From: Sweltsa coloradensis
Lineage: Eukaryota > Arthropoda > Insecta > Plecoptera > Chloroperlidae
DNA: 64,000 nt
NCBI GenBank assembly: GCA_024449915.1
Contig: JAMZAV010000767.1
Span: 248,001 to 312,000, forward strand
Reading direction: 5' to 3'
A model generated the notes under the pieces. The model was not told the origin of the DNA. It saw nothing but the letters and a program-made list of their open reading frames with translations, and ran no database searches. Shown here piece by piece: positions 1 to 12,800 of the stretch (position 1 is the stretch's first letter; each line of letters begins with the position of its first letter). Position numbers and translations under genes: made by a program.

Positions 1-1345
1 TACTATAATATATTAATTCATAAAGTTAGAAGTTCACAGTCCTACCTTTTGCCTTTCGCCTAAAGTACATCATGATGATGATCAGGATAACACCTTATTT
101 GAAATGCATTTTTACTTTGAATGAGTTTCAGAGAATTTATGTTCATAAATCACATTATTTGGCGTATTATTTGAAATATATCAAACTTGTACTTGGACAT
201 TAATTAATATGTTATAAAACATTTAAGACTTTGCGGACCGAATATATTATGTTATGTTGTTTAGCAATCTATCTATCTACAGTGAAGCAAATATATGCAC
301 CAAACTTTTTACTTTTTTTTTGTTACAAGTATAAATAATGCAGCCGATTAAATAAATTAGGTGTTCAAGTCTACATAAAATTTCAAAAACAGATACACTT
401 GGTTGACTATGTGTATAAATAAAATAACATCACTGATGCGATAAATATAGAAGATTTCCGGTAGTGGAATTTTAACCCATTACGTACCTAAATGGTTATG
501 AATTATGGTTGGTGTCATCTTTTGGATTAGACAACTGTCAAGTTGTCATCACTGTCTCCAGCTATTTGATTTAAATTAAGATAAAATATGTCTGGCGTGA
601 CTAAGGGTAGGCGTATCGCATAAATATCATCAAATTATAAATAAATTACCTTATTTTCTACGATGATGCTGAAAAATCACAGTTAAAACAGTTATTTCAA
701 TGTAGTTTACCTGTTCCCATGACGGTCACGACCATCCACTTTAGCCTACATGGTTGAATTACATGGATTTACCATCGAAAAAATATTTAAATTTTAAATC
801 CATGGTTGAACAGTGATTTGGCCTAGAAAGAAAACAATTTTTAAATTTAAATTCTCGTAGGAATCGAATAACATTTTTAACTGTATCTCATACATATCCA
901 CTACAATTAAAACAATTGCCATGTATAGGTAGTAGGTACAATATAATTTCTCCTACTTTAATTATAGGGAACAAATTATTTAACTAATGTTGATTTTAAT
1001 TTATAATAAAAACATAGGTTTATACATTGAAAATAATGACAAAATTGAAATACAGATTAATAGGATGAGTAAGAAGAGAAACGGAGATAGATGAATTTGA
1101 TAATCATCAGTTGAACTGGACTGTTTACATTAAGTAACAATTAAAAATTAATAATTTACATTTTACTTATTCCACATAATATAAAACCACAGCTAAACGA
1201 ATCAAACTTACGTTTTTTGTATGGGTCTTGTCATATTTTCAATGAGTTGTGATTTGTATTGATTACCCATGTTATTTCATTATGCATTGTTGTACACATT
1301 ATATGTATTGTGATAAATTCGTATTTAGAGTCTACCAACTCAGTC
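1..1345. other. AT-rich intergenic DNA, nothing recognised
   Basis: Very AT-rich sequence with no open frame that looks coding and no repeat shared with the rest of the window that I could recognise. Confidence 0.5.
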
Positions 1346-1460
1346 ACTTACTGATTTTCAGTGGTGGACATTAAATTTCAAGCCGACTAAGCCAACCCTG
1401 TAGGCGCCGACACCATCGACGAGCGAACAATGACCGGCATATTTAAGTATACAACGCCGT
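1346..1460 (+). repeat. Dispersed repeat shared with the tandem duplication near 58.5 and 60.7 kb
   Basis: About 110 bases, including ACTGATTTTCAGTGGTGGAC and AAGCCAACCCTGTAGGCGCC, match the reverse complement of 58540-58650 and 60715-60830. A shorter match to its first half, TTTTCAGTGGTGGAC, is at about 30585-30640. The TTTTCAG before TGGTGGAC resembles a splice acceptor, but no frame stays open in all copies, so I call it a dispersed repeat of unknown class. Confidence 0.5.
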
Positions 1461-2164
1461 TCAATCAATATAGACACGATTCCACCCGCGGACAGAAGCA
1501 GAATCAACAAGGCTTCGGAACAATACCTTACAATTTATTATGTGCCTCTTGCTAGGACGTCGGAAGTCGCCGTTTACAATATGTAACACAACTGTAATGT
1601 TCTCGACAAGGGTGGGGACATTGCAAAACTCATGTCTCAACTAAGTTTCGAACCCAAACTCTTGAAGATTATACTTAAAACTTTCAGATAGACCGTACGA
1701 ACCACTCTGTTCATTTAGATCAATCTACCGGAAATACTTAGGATACATTATATCAAGTATAATAATAATTGTGAGTAATGGTACCCTTATAAGTGACCCA
1801 GTCGTTTATGGAGGTGCTCTGCGGAAAAAAGTGAGTGAGTGTGTGGTATGCATGCATGCAGATGTGACTGGTTCGGGGTCACATGAGGTCATCATACAAA
1901 CAGGTGTGACAGAGATGCTAGGAAACAATGGACGTTATCGTCCTAGATTTACAACGTTTCTACGTTCAGAATTAGAAGAATGGGCGTGAAATCTTAAGGT
2001 CGTGGGTTTGAGGAATTTATAGCAAGGTTGTTTGAAGAAATTAAGGTAGGTTATTTCTTGTCATATTCATCGGATGTAATAATTATTGTTTTGCTTTTTT
2101 CTATTTATCATTATAATTATACTTTTTTATTGAAGTGATCAAAATATATATAAGGCCTAATAAT
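1461..2164. other. Intergenic, no supported feature
   Basis: A 72-codon open frame at 1771-1989 on the plus strand has no recognisable domain and a non-ATG start. I do not support it as a gene. Confidence 0.4.
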
Positions 2165-2425
2165 TTTTGTATGAAGCCTGTCGAGGGTGCAATTCATGCC
2201 CCTCTACAGGTGTCTAACTAGGTATGTTGCGGATAGGACTATTGAGTAGGAATGTCCGAGGGATGTTTAAGAGGACTCAATCCCTTGCATTCGCATTAAC
2301 GACTGAGGAAAACCTCGGAAAAAACCTTCAGTCAGGATTGCCGGTCTCGACGGAATTTGAACCCGGGACCTCCCGAATCAGAGTCGCGCGCTTAGCACTC
2401 GAGCCAACGCTGTCGGTACTAACAA
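2165..2425 (-). repeat. tRNA-derived SINE, family 1, near full length
   Basis: Reverse-strand order: a tRNA-like head with an A-box-like TTGGCTCGAG (the bottom strand here reads GTTGGCTCGAGTGC), then a B-box-like GGTTCAAATTCC, the body motif GGCAATCCTGACTGAAGG, and a tail ending in GGGGCATGAATTGCACCC. The same head-body-tail order recurs at 23262, 40615, 48530/50076 and 50995. Family 1 is the commonest SINE in the window. A degenerate partial head follows at about 2440-2510. Confidence 0.8.
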
Positions 2426-2654
2426 CTAACTAGAAACTTTGAAGGAAACTCAGTCGGATCGGTATCGAACGAATTGAACCCGGGACCGAACAGAGTTGCG
2501 CGTAGATCGAGCAACCTGCTATTTTCAAATATATAACCATGTAAAGTAAGTTACTGAAATTAACATATTTTGTATTATACCTCAGTCTATTATTATATTC
2601 TCTAATCGTAGAAGTATTGATTTAGGTTTACACAAATTATTTTATCTTTTTAAA

Positions 2655-2800
2655 CGATGGTGATGGCTCTTGCGTAACGAGTAGTCACGAGTTCGAGTTT
2701 CGCCACCAGCAATCCTGACTGAAATTTGTTTCTCAAGTTTTCTTAGTCGGTTAAGGCAAATGCTGGGATAGTCCTGTTAAACAGCCCTCGAAGATTTTAT
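2655..2800 (+). repeat. tRNA-SINE family 1, degraded copy
   Basis: Contains the B-box-like GAGTTCGAGTTTCGCC, then the diagnostic AGCAATCCTGACTG and a diverged CAGTCGTTAATGCAAATG-like body. The tail is missing. Confidence 0.65.
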
Positions 2801-2819
2801 TCACAACTTCCATGAACTC

Positions 2820-4133
2820 TAATAATCTAGTTGTCTCCAGATGTAGGTCGTACAGAATTTTAACACTACCAAAATAAAATAAAAAAAACATTATTTTGGT
2901 AAAAATAATAATTTCGCAATATTTCGAAAGGTTTCACCTTCACACAAAAACCATTGGTAATGTGGATAGAGAATATGAAACATTGCAAATAAGTTGTTGT
3001 TGTAAATCATTTATACAAGGGTTTAAACGCAGTGATATGTAGTGAAAACAGATAGCATGTTGAGCATTTTTTTAAATATTTATTTGAATATATTTATTTT
3101 AATATAACAAAATATTTTAATATTAATTTTATTTATTATATTTAAAAATAAAATCTGTATTCATTTATAGTTTAGAGCTTTTTGTACACATTTTAATGGT
3201 TAAAATAATTATAACAAAGACACGTTTTCGACACACCAAAATAAATAAAGCTAAGTAGCAAAAAATAATCAAAATAAAACAGTTATCAAGGAATTCAAAC
3301 AAAAGGTAAGATGGAATACTTTGCCAGGCTTTCTTATGCTTGTTGAAGTCCAGTAGTTGAGGTTATAACTTGTAGGCATCTTCAATTTTTTGGATGTACT
3401 AAAGCTTGTCATGCAGCCAGAAATGCTGCGCTGGGAGTGTTAACAATTATTTGTGCCGAGAAAAAAAAATATGCTAATTTAAGTACCCAAACAGTTTTCG
3501 AGGTTTAACAAGCTCATAACTTAAGACAAACACCAACAACAAACAGTAATTGGCAGTATGTTATCTGGAAGAGAAGAAAATGTTGCACTTTACGGTTGTC
3601 GTTGCTGATCTTACTGAAATACAAGTACAGTTAGGAATTAAGACAAGATTACAAACAAATCTTCTACAATCGCATAGTTTGAGCCCCACGTGTGGCCCCT
3701 GGCACGTGATGTTGACGTTTTCTTACACTAGTAAGGTTGGGTCTTAGTTCCAAAACACTTGAGCAAGCTTCTTAAGTAAGCTAATACAACAAGATGGTAA
3801 AACCTATAAACAACGAATGCTTGTCAATGTCACCGCACCCATACTACGTGACACATATTCCTATTACTAATTCTTGTATTATCAAAGAGTTTTCGATCTC
3901 CTTCATAATCTGCCAGTTGTTGCATTTTCACTTGATTTGTAATTATATCAATCATAACTTTTATAACATAAAATTTATACAACTGTGAAAGCTTTATATT
4001 TTACTCTTATATTATGCATTGCTACAATACATACATAACGTGCCATATTCAATGAAAGTAGTTGACAAATTTTATTTCCGCCTATACCCTCCTTAGTGCA
4101 AGTTATTCTAAGCATACATCTTGGCTTTATTAA
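2820..4133. other. Intergenic, nothing supported
   Basis: AT-rich. The short open frames at 3550-3747 and 3794-3988 have no recognisable content and no splice context that persuades me. Confidence 0.4.
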
Positions 4134-4898
4134 TTGTATGAGCGTAGCGAACGAAGCGAAAATTTCATTTCACTACACTGGAGAAAAAAATCCGGAATGT
4201 TTTTTTTTTTTGTATTTTTGTCTTTCTGTTAACACGATTCCGGCTAAACCGATACTCCGATTGCGATGAAATTTTATGGAGGCCTTCGAAATTTCTGAAC
4301 CAAGAACTGCCACGTTTTTGAGCGCAATCGGAAAATTATTTCTTATTAAAATCGCAATTTTACGATTTTTTTCGATTTTTAAAAAAATTCTTCAGCTTAT
4401 AACACCTACATGCTTTATCCGATTTTAATGATTTTTTTAACAGAACCTTGATTTTATGAATTTAGGTATTCGTGTGAAATTTGAGCGCAATCGAATAACT
4501 ATTTCTCATGAAAATTTAAATTTTACGTTTTTTTTCTTTTTTAAAACAATTCTTTGACTTTTTACACCTACATGCTTTATCATATTGTAATGATTTTTTC
4601 ACAGAACCTTAATTTTATGAATTTATATATTCGTGTAAAATTTGTGCGCAATCGAATAATTATTTCTTATGAAAATTTCAATATTACGATTTTTTCCTTT
4701 TTTGAAATAACGATTAATTAAAAAAATGACAAATTTAAGTTAATTTTTTAATTTAATTTAATTTAATTTAATTTAAAAAAATCTTCAACTTAGTAATGAT
4801 TTTTTCACAGAACAACAGAAAATCCGCATAACACATGGCAGCTCAATGCACCAATTACGCTCATCCAACAACGCGGCGGGACTTAAGCGTTTTCCTAG
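4134..4898 (+). mobile_element. HINE-A element (Helentron-associated, non-autonomous)
   Basis: The element begins TGTATGAGCGTAGCGAACG, a variant of the family start TGGATGAGCG. It ends GCTCATCCAACAACGCGGCG...GCGTTTTCCTAG followed by T. The inverted copy of the 5' terminus (CGCTCATCCA) lies just before an AACGC/GCGTT stem-loop, and the element stops at CTAG. This arrangement is known for Helentron-derived HINE/DINE-1 elements. The body is imperfect repeats of about 150 bases with GAGCGCAATCG, ATTATTTCT(C/T)ATGAAAAT and CACCTACATGCTTTAT. No protein is encoded. Confidence 0.8.
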
Positions 4899-5949
4899 TC
4901 TTATTAAATATATCGTTATTATATATTTCTCCATGTTATCTGATCTCACGTTCAATTACCAATTCCAAACTTCAAAATAGTTCATTTATTTATTTTATTG
5001 TTTATCATTGTCATTACATTCAACAACAACAAGAAACGGCGTCGACGCTGGCAAATATTTTGCTTCAACACTTATTTAGGGAATACTAATTTTATGCAAG
5101 ATTTGGTATCAATGAAGTAAATTACAGTATTTCTACAAGACATTATGCCTTATGTTGTTTTTACCCTTACTGGAAATTCAATTTGAATTATAATGCATTG
5201 ATGTTGAAAAATGTGATATTTTGACCAATCTCTACAATCTGAAAAGGACTTTCCGTTATCATTATAATATATTATATTATTGTAATTATTTTACGATCCA
5301 TATTAAAATCCCGCAGTGCGAGAAACAGGCCAACATATTATAACCCAGTAATTACTTCAGACTTTCCAGAGAAGAAATGTGCATAGAATCACCACGCACA
5401 AGTCAGCTGCTACTGTCAGTAAATGTCAATACCCTCCTTGCAAGTGAAAACACTTCATTAACGTCGATTCATTCTAATCATCACAACATTAGCATCTCAC
5501 AACGAGACGTCTTCAGTTAACAAGTCAACAAAAACATCGTTGGGAGTTCTAGAGAGTATCAAACTCTCCCCTCTCTGTACTCGGCGAGTACTTTCACAGA
5601 TACCTTGACAATGGCAATCGAATCTTAAATGCACCTTAAAGACTGTGACTGTGCATTTGTTTTGATATCAATTGACCCAGTAATATTTCAATTTAAAAAC
5701 TCATCAACAATGCAACGCAACATATTGAAGGCATAACAGTAAAGTTTTTATCGGTGCTAGAGATGTAGGTGACATAAACCAATCACACACGTCATCTTAC
5801 TGTGATTGGGGGCGACCTACTTCAGGGACTTGATTGACAAGTTGAGCTTTATGGTTTGCGTTTTGTAAAGGACCCAGCGTAGGCTTAGAGGACCAGCCAC
5901 ACACTAATGAGGAGTCAACTATATGTTGGCAATTACGTGGGCTCTATGT
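4899..5949. other. Intergenic, nothing supported
   Basis: No convincing exon. The open frame at 4835-5089 begins inside the HINE-A element and continues into flanking DNA, so it is judged chance. Confidence 0.4.
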
Positions 5950-6080
5950 CATTGTCGGTGGCCCACAGCGACTAATGCTCAACGCGGAGGCTCTGATTCG
6001 GGAGGTCACAGGATCGAACCCTGCCACGGGCAATCCTGACTGAAAGGTGCTGCGATAAGTCCTCTGAACAGTCACAATAC
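5950..6080 (+). repeat. tRNA-SINE family 1, 5' part
   Basis: The head TGTCGGTGGCCCACAGCGAC...GGCTCTGATTCGGGAGGTC, the B-box-like GGATCGAACCCTGCC and the diagnostic GGCAATCCTGACTGAAAGGT are present in order. The tail is lost. Confidence 0.7.
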
Positions 6081-7146
6081 CACGCTAGTCGTCGCTTCGG
6101 GTAAAACGTATGTGTACTTTACAGAGGGCAAATGAGTTTTAACATTTTCTTGTCCCAATTTGAAGATCATAATTCATAAATGGACAAAATAAATATAATT
6201 AAAAAATGAAATCGGATTCCTGTACTTGTCATACTAACATTTTACTAAATAAACTTACCTCTTTCAAATAAACACGGATTAGTAAACCATATCTTTTGAG
6301 ATATCGTTAAACGAACAACGTATTCACACACTTTAAACACAGTTTTAAGGAAGGGCAAACATTGAAGATTGAATATAACGAAATGTTCTATTTTATCATA
6401 AAACACATAATATTGTCTAAATTTGTAATCGAAAATTACACGGACGGATCAAAGTCGCCATCCTTTATAAACTCTTTTTATTTTTGTATTTTTATATTGA
6501 AGTAAATAATACTAACACTTAATTACTAATAGTGTCGTCTGTTGACAGAGATCAATGTTTGGAATATTGTTTTGGTGGTCTAGTTTCTGTAGGTGAGAAA
6601 TGATAGTCGCTGTAGCTCATTCAATGTGAGTTGGAATAAACCATCTTAGGATAACAAAGAAGTCTTAAGAGAGTAGACACGAAAGCACTACATTGTTACA
6701 AGGTGCGTAATCACAAGCAATAATCATTTTTATATTTAACACTTGAAAAAAATCGCCAATGTTTAGATTAAGTCTGATTAGATAATCATATAGTGCGTAT
6801 CCATCCATCCACTTTCTAATACTACGCCTCTTGTGGGCCAGTACCACAGGCAACGCATATCCCATTGATCAATGACCTCTAATCTTTGACCCCTCTCTGG
6901 GTCAAACTCACTCACGGAAACTTTTCTCAAGGTCAACGAGTCCCAGGTTACATCACAACAAGCCTCATTACTTCAGTTCGGGACACCATTAAAGTGATGG
7001 GTACAAGTTGTAACATGGATGTGATAGCCACGCTCAATGGGAACTAGACCCGATTTCAAGGTGGGTACTTCAAAACTTATCTCACCTAATAGTGCATTAT
7101 TTAAGATTCGTCAGGGATGTCCAACGTTATTCTTTCAATGCATTGA
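6081..7146. other. Intergenic, nothing supported
   Basis: No gene recognised. The segment ends at the 5' truncation point of the LINE that follows. Confidence 0.4.
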
Positions 7147-8382
7147 CTATTACTATCACTACTTCCGATTATATCTAAAATAATTGAGAAAATAGTTAAA
7201 GACCGTCTCACCAGTTTTCTTAACAGTATCAACTTTTTTTATGACGGGCAATATGGGTTCAGAGATAAAATGGGCACTGAATCTGCAATAGTTGATCTAG
7301 TAACGACTATTAAAAAAAAACTTGATATGAATTATCTTGCTTCAGGCCTTTTCATAGACCTAAAAAAAGCATTTGATACAGTTGACCATGAAATACTTAT
7401 CAAGAAAATGGAAAAAGTCGGAGTAAGAGGTATTGCGCTCACCTGGTTTTCTAATTACTTAACTAGTAGAAAACAATATGTAAACATAGGAACTATATCG
7501 AGTAGCTATGAAACCATAACATGTGGAGTCCCTCAAGGCTCTGTATTGGGACCTTTACTTTTTCTCATATACATCAATGATTTATACCAATCTGGGATCA
7601 AGGGCCTACTCCAATCTTTTGCTGATGACACAAATATATTTTACTACAGCAAAACCCTTTCGGATCTTATTAATAGCATGAAGTTTGATATCGCAATATC
7701 AACCCAATGGCTAAATAAAAACAAATTATCCTTAAACGTATCAAAATCGAACTACATGATATTTTGCAGCAAACTTTTTGATGAAACAACATTTATCAAT
7801 AATCTAAAAATAAACAATACAATCATAGAACAAGTAACAAGCGTAAAATATTTGGGCCTTCTTCTTCAAAACAATCTGAAATGGGATCTTCAGATCGACA
7901 AAATATGTAAAAAGATTTCCCCAATAACAGGAGTACTACGTAGACTTTCTATAATAATAAAACCATCAACCCTGACTTCTATTTACTACTCGTACATTCA
8001 TAGCCATATCCAATATATGAACATTATCTGGGGTCAATCACCTAAGAATAAGCTAAAAGGTCTTCAAACTATCCAAAATAGAGCAATTAGAAACATTTTT
8101 AATCTGCCGTACTCTACACACAGATCTCATATATATGAAACTTCAAAAATACTACCTATCCAACTCATCACTGAATACCAGACTTGTATCTTCATACATA
8201 ACAAATTTTGTGGTGTCACATTTTCCAATCTATTACAAACAACCAACTCGTACTATAACGATCACAATACGCGTACTAAAGATAGCCTACACCTACAAAA
8301 TATAAATAGCACTAATAAAGGTAAACTTAGCATCACTCACATAGGATACATGTTATATAAACACCTACCCAAAAACTCTTAA
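7147..8382 (+). pseudogene. LINE reverse transcriptase, ORF2 C-terminal part, truncated and frameshifted
   Basis: The RT domain is read in order: SLLPIISKIIEKIVKDRL (upstream of the first ATG at 7270, same frame), GLFIDLKKAFDTVDHEIL (palm, first catalytic Asp), CGVPQGSVLGPLLFLIYIND, and the catalytic SFADDTNIFY. Thumb and C-terminal sequence follow, with VKYLGLLL and IIWGQSPKNKL. The family is the Jockey/CR1/L2 group by the FDTVDHEIL and GVPQGSVLGP forms. The frame breaks near 8372: one base shift at CCCAAAAACTC continues as LKDMNSALFKNSLKKTSF to a stop near 8442. The 5' end is missing, so it is a dead partial copy. Confidence 0.85.
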
Positions 8383-8969
8383 GGACATGAATAGTGCACT
8401 CTTTAAAAACTCACTGAAAAAAACATCTTTTAACGAAAATTAAGAACTGCTTTTGAAATAAACTACATCTACCCAATACCGCCAACTCTTCCCCGCCCCT
8501 CATAGTATACAGCTTTGATTATAATTTACTCCTTATCAAGCTCTAACTACAAAACTATAATATGTATAACTCTAAAGGAATCGAGATGGAGATTTCTCGT
8601 GTTACGATGCTTTTGCTCTATACCACATTCTGTCTTCTTTTCTTCTTTTGTCTAACCTTCAATATGCTACTGTTGCATGTCACAATCAGATTATATTATC
8701 TTCTTTTCTTTACTTTTAGTTTTAGCATTATGTTACTTTTGATTATATAATTACTCTTAGTGTTAGTTTTAGTTTTAGGCCTATATTATAAACATAGATC
8801 ACCAGTAAACATTCCAACTATGCAATTACAAAATCTAACTTCATCTTAGTTTAGTCTTATATTAGAACCATGATTAATAAATATGCATAATAACAACAAT
8901 GTAACTACAAAATCTGTAAAGAGTGTAATACACTCAAGATTGTACAATAAAGATTCATTCATTCATTCA
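7147..8969 (+). mobile_element. 5'-truncated non-LTR retrotransposon (Jockey/CR1-like LINE)
   Basis: This is the 3' half of a LINE. It holds a reverse transcriptase open from 7147, a short 3' UTR with AATAAA at 8946-8951, and a terminal run of ATTC units to 8969. Most of ORF2 upstream of the RT (the endonuclease) and all of ORF1 are absent, as expected after incomplete reverse transcription. I did not identify target-site duplications. Confidence 0.85.
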
Positions 8970-10224
8970 AAACAAATGAATGGACTTGCAAATATTGGGG
9001 GTTAAGATTGCGAGTGGCATTAATTTTACAGTAATTATATTGCACTGCTGGCTGCCATTACGTTTACAATTAGGCTGTGAGTTTTGACGCATTTGAGTAA
9101 TTTAAAACTTACAACTTTGTAACTAATGCTGTCAAGATTCAAGATGTTTATTAGCTATAGATAAAGATATACATGTGTTAAGTTAATTAGGGAGACACAA
9201 AGAAAAACTAAGTAGGCAGTAACAACAAAAGTCTTAAATTTCAAAGTGTTAATGTCTTACCAATTTATGTAACCACGCCTTAACCCAGTTTATGCTACTT
9301 TTAAATGAGCGAAATTGTGATAGTTATTTTTTCAACGAATTATTCATTTGATTAAAATTAAGCAACATCGTCATCCATTTTTCATCTGTTTGTTTTTTTC
9401 TGGGGATAATCAATAATCGGCATTATGTCTTACTAACTATTCTGTTTGTAATGATTTCAAAAGATTTTGAGAATTTAATATAATTCCTCTCAAATAGAAT
9501 TATGTTGGCGAATTAAGTTGGTAATACTGTTCAACAAATTAACGTTAGTGTGGAATGGCTAAATTCCAGCTATACTCGACTTGTCACGGACTGCACACAC
9601 TTTCTAGTGGAGTTTTTTTTTGCGGTTATAACTTAAACACGCATAATATCAAAAAAGTTATTTGCCACTTCTAAATGTCAATCCTTACAACAGCCATAAA
9701 ACTATTTAATGACTATCTGTACTCTATGAAGTACATATGGTGACTTTCTAAACATATGGTGTAAATTAAATGTGTTGAAGTAACGATAATTGTCAGTAGC
9801 TTCTAGTGTAGTCATGCACAATAATGCCCCTCCTATGACTCTTCTACGGTTTAAGGTCATGTGAATAGTTATGAATGAATGTCCATAACGTACATAGTTC
9901 CCAGTTAAATATCAGGTGAAGAAACTTGCAATCATCGGAATAAGACTATTGACATATTTATACTTCTTTTCTCAACCAAATATTAAGATGGTACATAGGA
10001 TATATTTTGTTATTAGTTCATTTCTGTTTTTATCTTATTTTACTTCATATTTCTTTAAGATTGTTGTTAGTTTTCCTTTGTTCAAAACATAATCATGAGA
10101 AAGGAGAAAGACTTTTGAAGAAAAGTCGAAATATCACTTTAAATTTAAAAACGAGAACAGAATCAACTCCAAAAACATCACTTTTAGATGATTTAATATA
10201 ATCTTGTTGTTTCAAGTAATTATG
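8970..10224. other. Intergenic, nothing supported
   Basis: AT-rich, with no recognised exon or repeat. Confidence 0.4.
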
Positions 10225-10365
10225 TTGCAAAGTGTAGTGATACTTTGTCCCTGAAACGTGAGCTATAAAATGTTGTCCACCCCTACATGATTTAGAAGCT
10301 GGGCATACCGCCCAACTCACATAACGGTACCAATGTTCCGAGTGCATGAGATTACCCTAGAAGAT
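10225..10365 (+). repeat. Dispersed repeat, also at 19485-19615
   Basis: ATACTTTGTCCCTGAAACGTG...ATGTTGTCCA...CTGGGCATACCGCC...GAGTGCATGAGATTACCC matches 19494-19610 with gaps. A weaker relative ending GTGTAAGATAACCC is near 25055. In the 19 kb copy it follows tRNA-like heads, so it may be a SINE body. Confidence 0.5.
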
Positions 10366-11217
10366 ATTACATTGATCCTGAGAAGCCTACATAATATGAC
10401 ATGACTGCGTGGTCGATAAAACTTCACGCCAGACACAGATTCTTATCTTCCTTAGTTTGTTTAACTAGTACTGTACATTATCTGTATTTGCTTGTTAATT
10501 TCTCGGTGGCATGGCAACAAATGTGTGCCCATTTTGGTAAGAACGACACATTTGGACAACGGGACACACGACAAACATCGCGCCCATGAAGACACACACC
10601 CAAACGAAGCTGCTGATAACTCTTAGACGTGTAAGAAACTTTGCAACATTTGCTTTCCATGTTTTGAATACTTAATGTATCTACTACTCGGTAAAAAGAA
10701 ACAATTTCAATGACATTCTGCAATATGAACATAATTTTTAATTAATTTTGTATATATATTTATATATTTTTAATGAAAATGTATATTGAATATAATGATA
10801 TATTTTATACTCTGATAAACATAATAAACAATAATTATGTTATTCACAATAAATGCATTTTGTAAATAGTATTTCAAAATGTTGTCTATTTTTATTTTTA
10901 CGTCAAATTTGAAGGTCTACAACCAAAGTATTGATGCTAGTTTGAAATATATTGTTTTTAATAAAATTGATTTCGAATTAACTAACAAGGAATGGTAGTG
11001 ATTAATATTTTTAAGCAGCTAAAAGAAATTAAAGAAAAAGCCATTTGTAATAAGTTACGACACGAACTCTGCAAGAAGAGCTATATTCAAATTAATTATT
11101 TCTTCTCCGTTTGAAATATTCCCGGATTGTATGCATTTAAATGTACACTCTCGATACTTAGTTTGATAGAACAATATTTTTCAGACTGTACACTGCACTT
11201 CCCCTATTCCCCTATAT
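10366..11217. other. Intergenic, nothing supported
   Basis: Overlapping open frames on both strands at 10401-10732 carry no recognisable motif. Confidence 0.35.
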
Positions 11218-11613
11218 TAACGAAGAAATTTTTCATGAAAATCGCAATTTTACGATTTTTTTCGATTTAAAAAAATTTCTTCGACTTATAACACGTACAT
11301 GCTTTATCAGATTTTAATGATTTTTTGACAGAACCTTAATTTTATGAATTAATATATTCGTGCTAAATTTGAGCGCAATCGAATAATTATTTCTTATGAA
11401 AATTGCAATTTTACGATCTTTTTTTTAAAATTATGATTAATCAAATTTTACAAAATTTAAGTTAATTTTTTATTTAATTTAATTTAATTTTAAAACAAAT
11501 CGACTTTGTAATGATTTTTTCACAGAACAACAGAAAATCCGCATAACACATGGCAGCTCAATGCACCAATTACGCTCATCCAACAACGCGGCGGGACTTA
11601 AGCGTTTTCCTAG
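11218..11613 (+). mobile_element. HINE-A element, 5' truncated
   Basis: The 3' two thirds of the family survives, from CATGAAAATCGCAATTTTACG onward. It ends CCAACAACGCGGCGGGAC...GCGTTTTCCTAG before T. The 5' terminus is absent. Confidence 0.75.
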
Positions 11614-12240
11614 TTTATAAATCAAACATCTATCCTATTCACTTACTAAAACTGATTTGCAAAGGTGGAAAATAAGTAAAACTAAGATTACACAAATCAC
11701 ATATTATAATGATATTAATTGAACAAATTTCAAAATAAAAATAATATTACAGCATCAATGCACAAAGATATCAACTGTGTATTAAAATGTGACATGAAAT
11801 AAATCAAAATTCAATGATCTACCCATAAATTAATCAACTAGAAAAAAATTAAATATTAACCGGCAATAAAAGGAAGAGTGTAAAAATAAAAGAAAGAAAT
11901 AAAGAAAAAGAAGGAAGGAAACACCAAAAAATAAGAACAAAAATAGCAACTGGTTTATTATATACACTGCATTTCTTTTATGTCTATAAAGATATAGACA
12001 TATATTTATTATATGTATAGCGCAATTTATTTTCTTCCTATGCGATGTCCTCATTACAAATAAACATAAATTAATCAATGATCGTTAAACTGACAAAGCA
12101 TACTTGACACCAACCAGGATGTCTACACTGTCTGCGTGTCGTGTGTGAGAGAGAGAGGTGGGGGACCCCTCCCACTCCGCCTGACCTTGACCCAATGCCC
12201 GACACAACACAAGTTCACTCTCCGGCGCGCAGTTCATTGA

Positions 12241-12390
12241 CCAATCAGAGTATAGCACGCGAGAGGACTTTCACTCCGCGCCAGTGACGTCAGCGTCAAC
12301 GCGAATGTTTGCACGATCAAATGATTCATTATAAAAGTGAATCGAGTAGTCCATCCACTCTAGGATCTCGTGAGTTCAACCACTGTGTAG
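12241..12390 (+). promoter_or_regulatory. Candidate RNA polymerase II promoter with first non-coding exon
   Basis: In a local GC-rich island (about 12110-12310), plus-strand elements come in the expected order: CCAAT at 12241, a consensus CRE TGACGTCA at 12285-12292, and TATAAAAG at 12330-12337. A start would be expected near 12360. A splice donor, GTGTAG|GTAATACC, lies at 12390/12391, giving a possible 30-base untranslated first exon. No coding exon of a plus-strand gene downstream could be identified, so the gene it drives is unknown. Confidence 0.5.
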
Positions 12391-12499
12391 GTAATACCGC
12401 CCGGCTATTTATATGCATACCGGTTTCACTACCCGTTTTATTCTCGAAGCGAGTCAAGTAATTGTACTTTTTTTTAAAAACAGCTTACTATATTATGAT

Positions 12500-12655
12500 T
12501 ATGATTGTTGTTGCTAATCCTGATGAAGGACGATTACAAACATACCTTTTGCGTGATTCGAACCCACACCACATCCTAGTAGAACCAAACATGTCGGACC
12601 AACATCCTAATCGTACGTGCTCCCGCAAACGGCTTTTAGCCTACGAAAAGTTTGT
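12500..12655 (-). repeat. tRNA-derived SINE, family 2
   Basis: On the reverse strand, GCACGTACGATTAGGATG, TTGGTCCGA, a B-box GTGGGTTCGAATCAC and GTAATCGTCCTTCATC appear in order, matching the family 2 copies at 20645 and 63300. This explains the open frame at 12462-12800, which is not a gene. Confidence 0.7.
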
Positions 12656-12800
12656 ATGCTTGTGGATGAAGATGATGCACCATGCGGAAAGAGGTTTCAG
12701 CTATCAAGAAACATTAGATAATTATTGTCCTGGTTGTGAGACACTTTGTGTTGGGGCTATAAGCTCTAATTCTTACCCCAACTATGTGGTTTCGTGTTGA

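Noticed and set aside
12462..12800. 112-codon open frame as a gene
   Set aside because: Most of it is the reverse complement of a SINE family 2 copy, and it starts at TTG.
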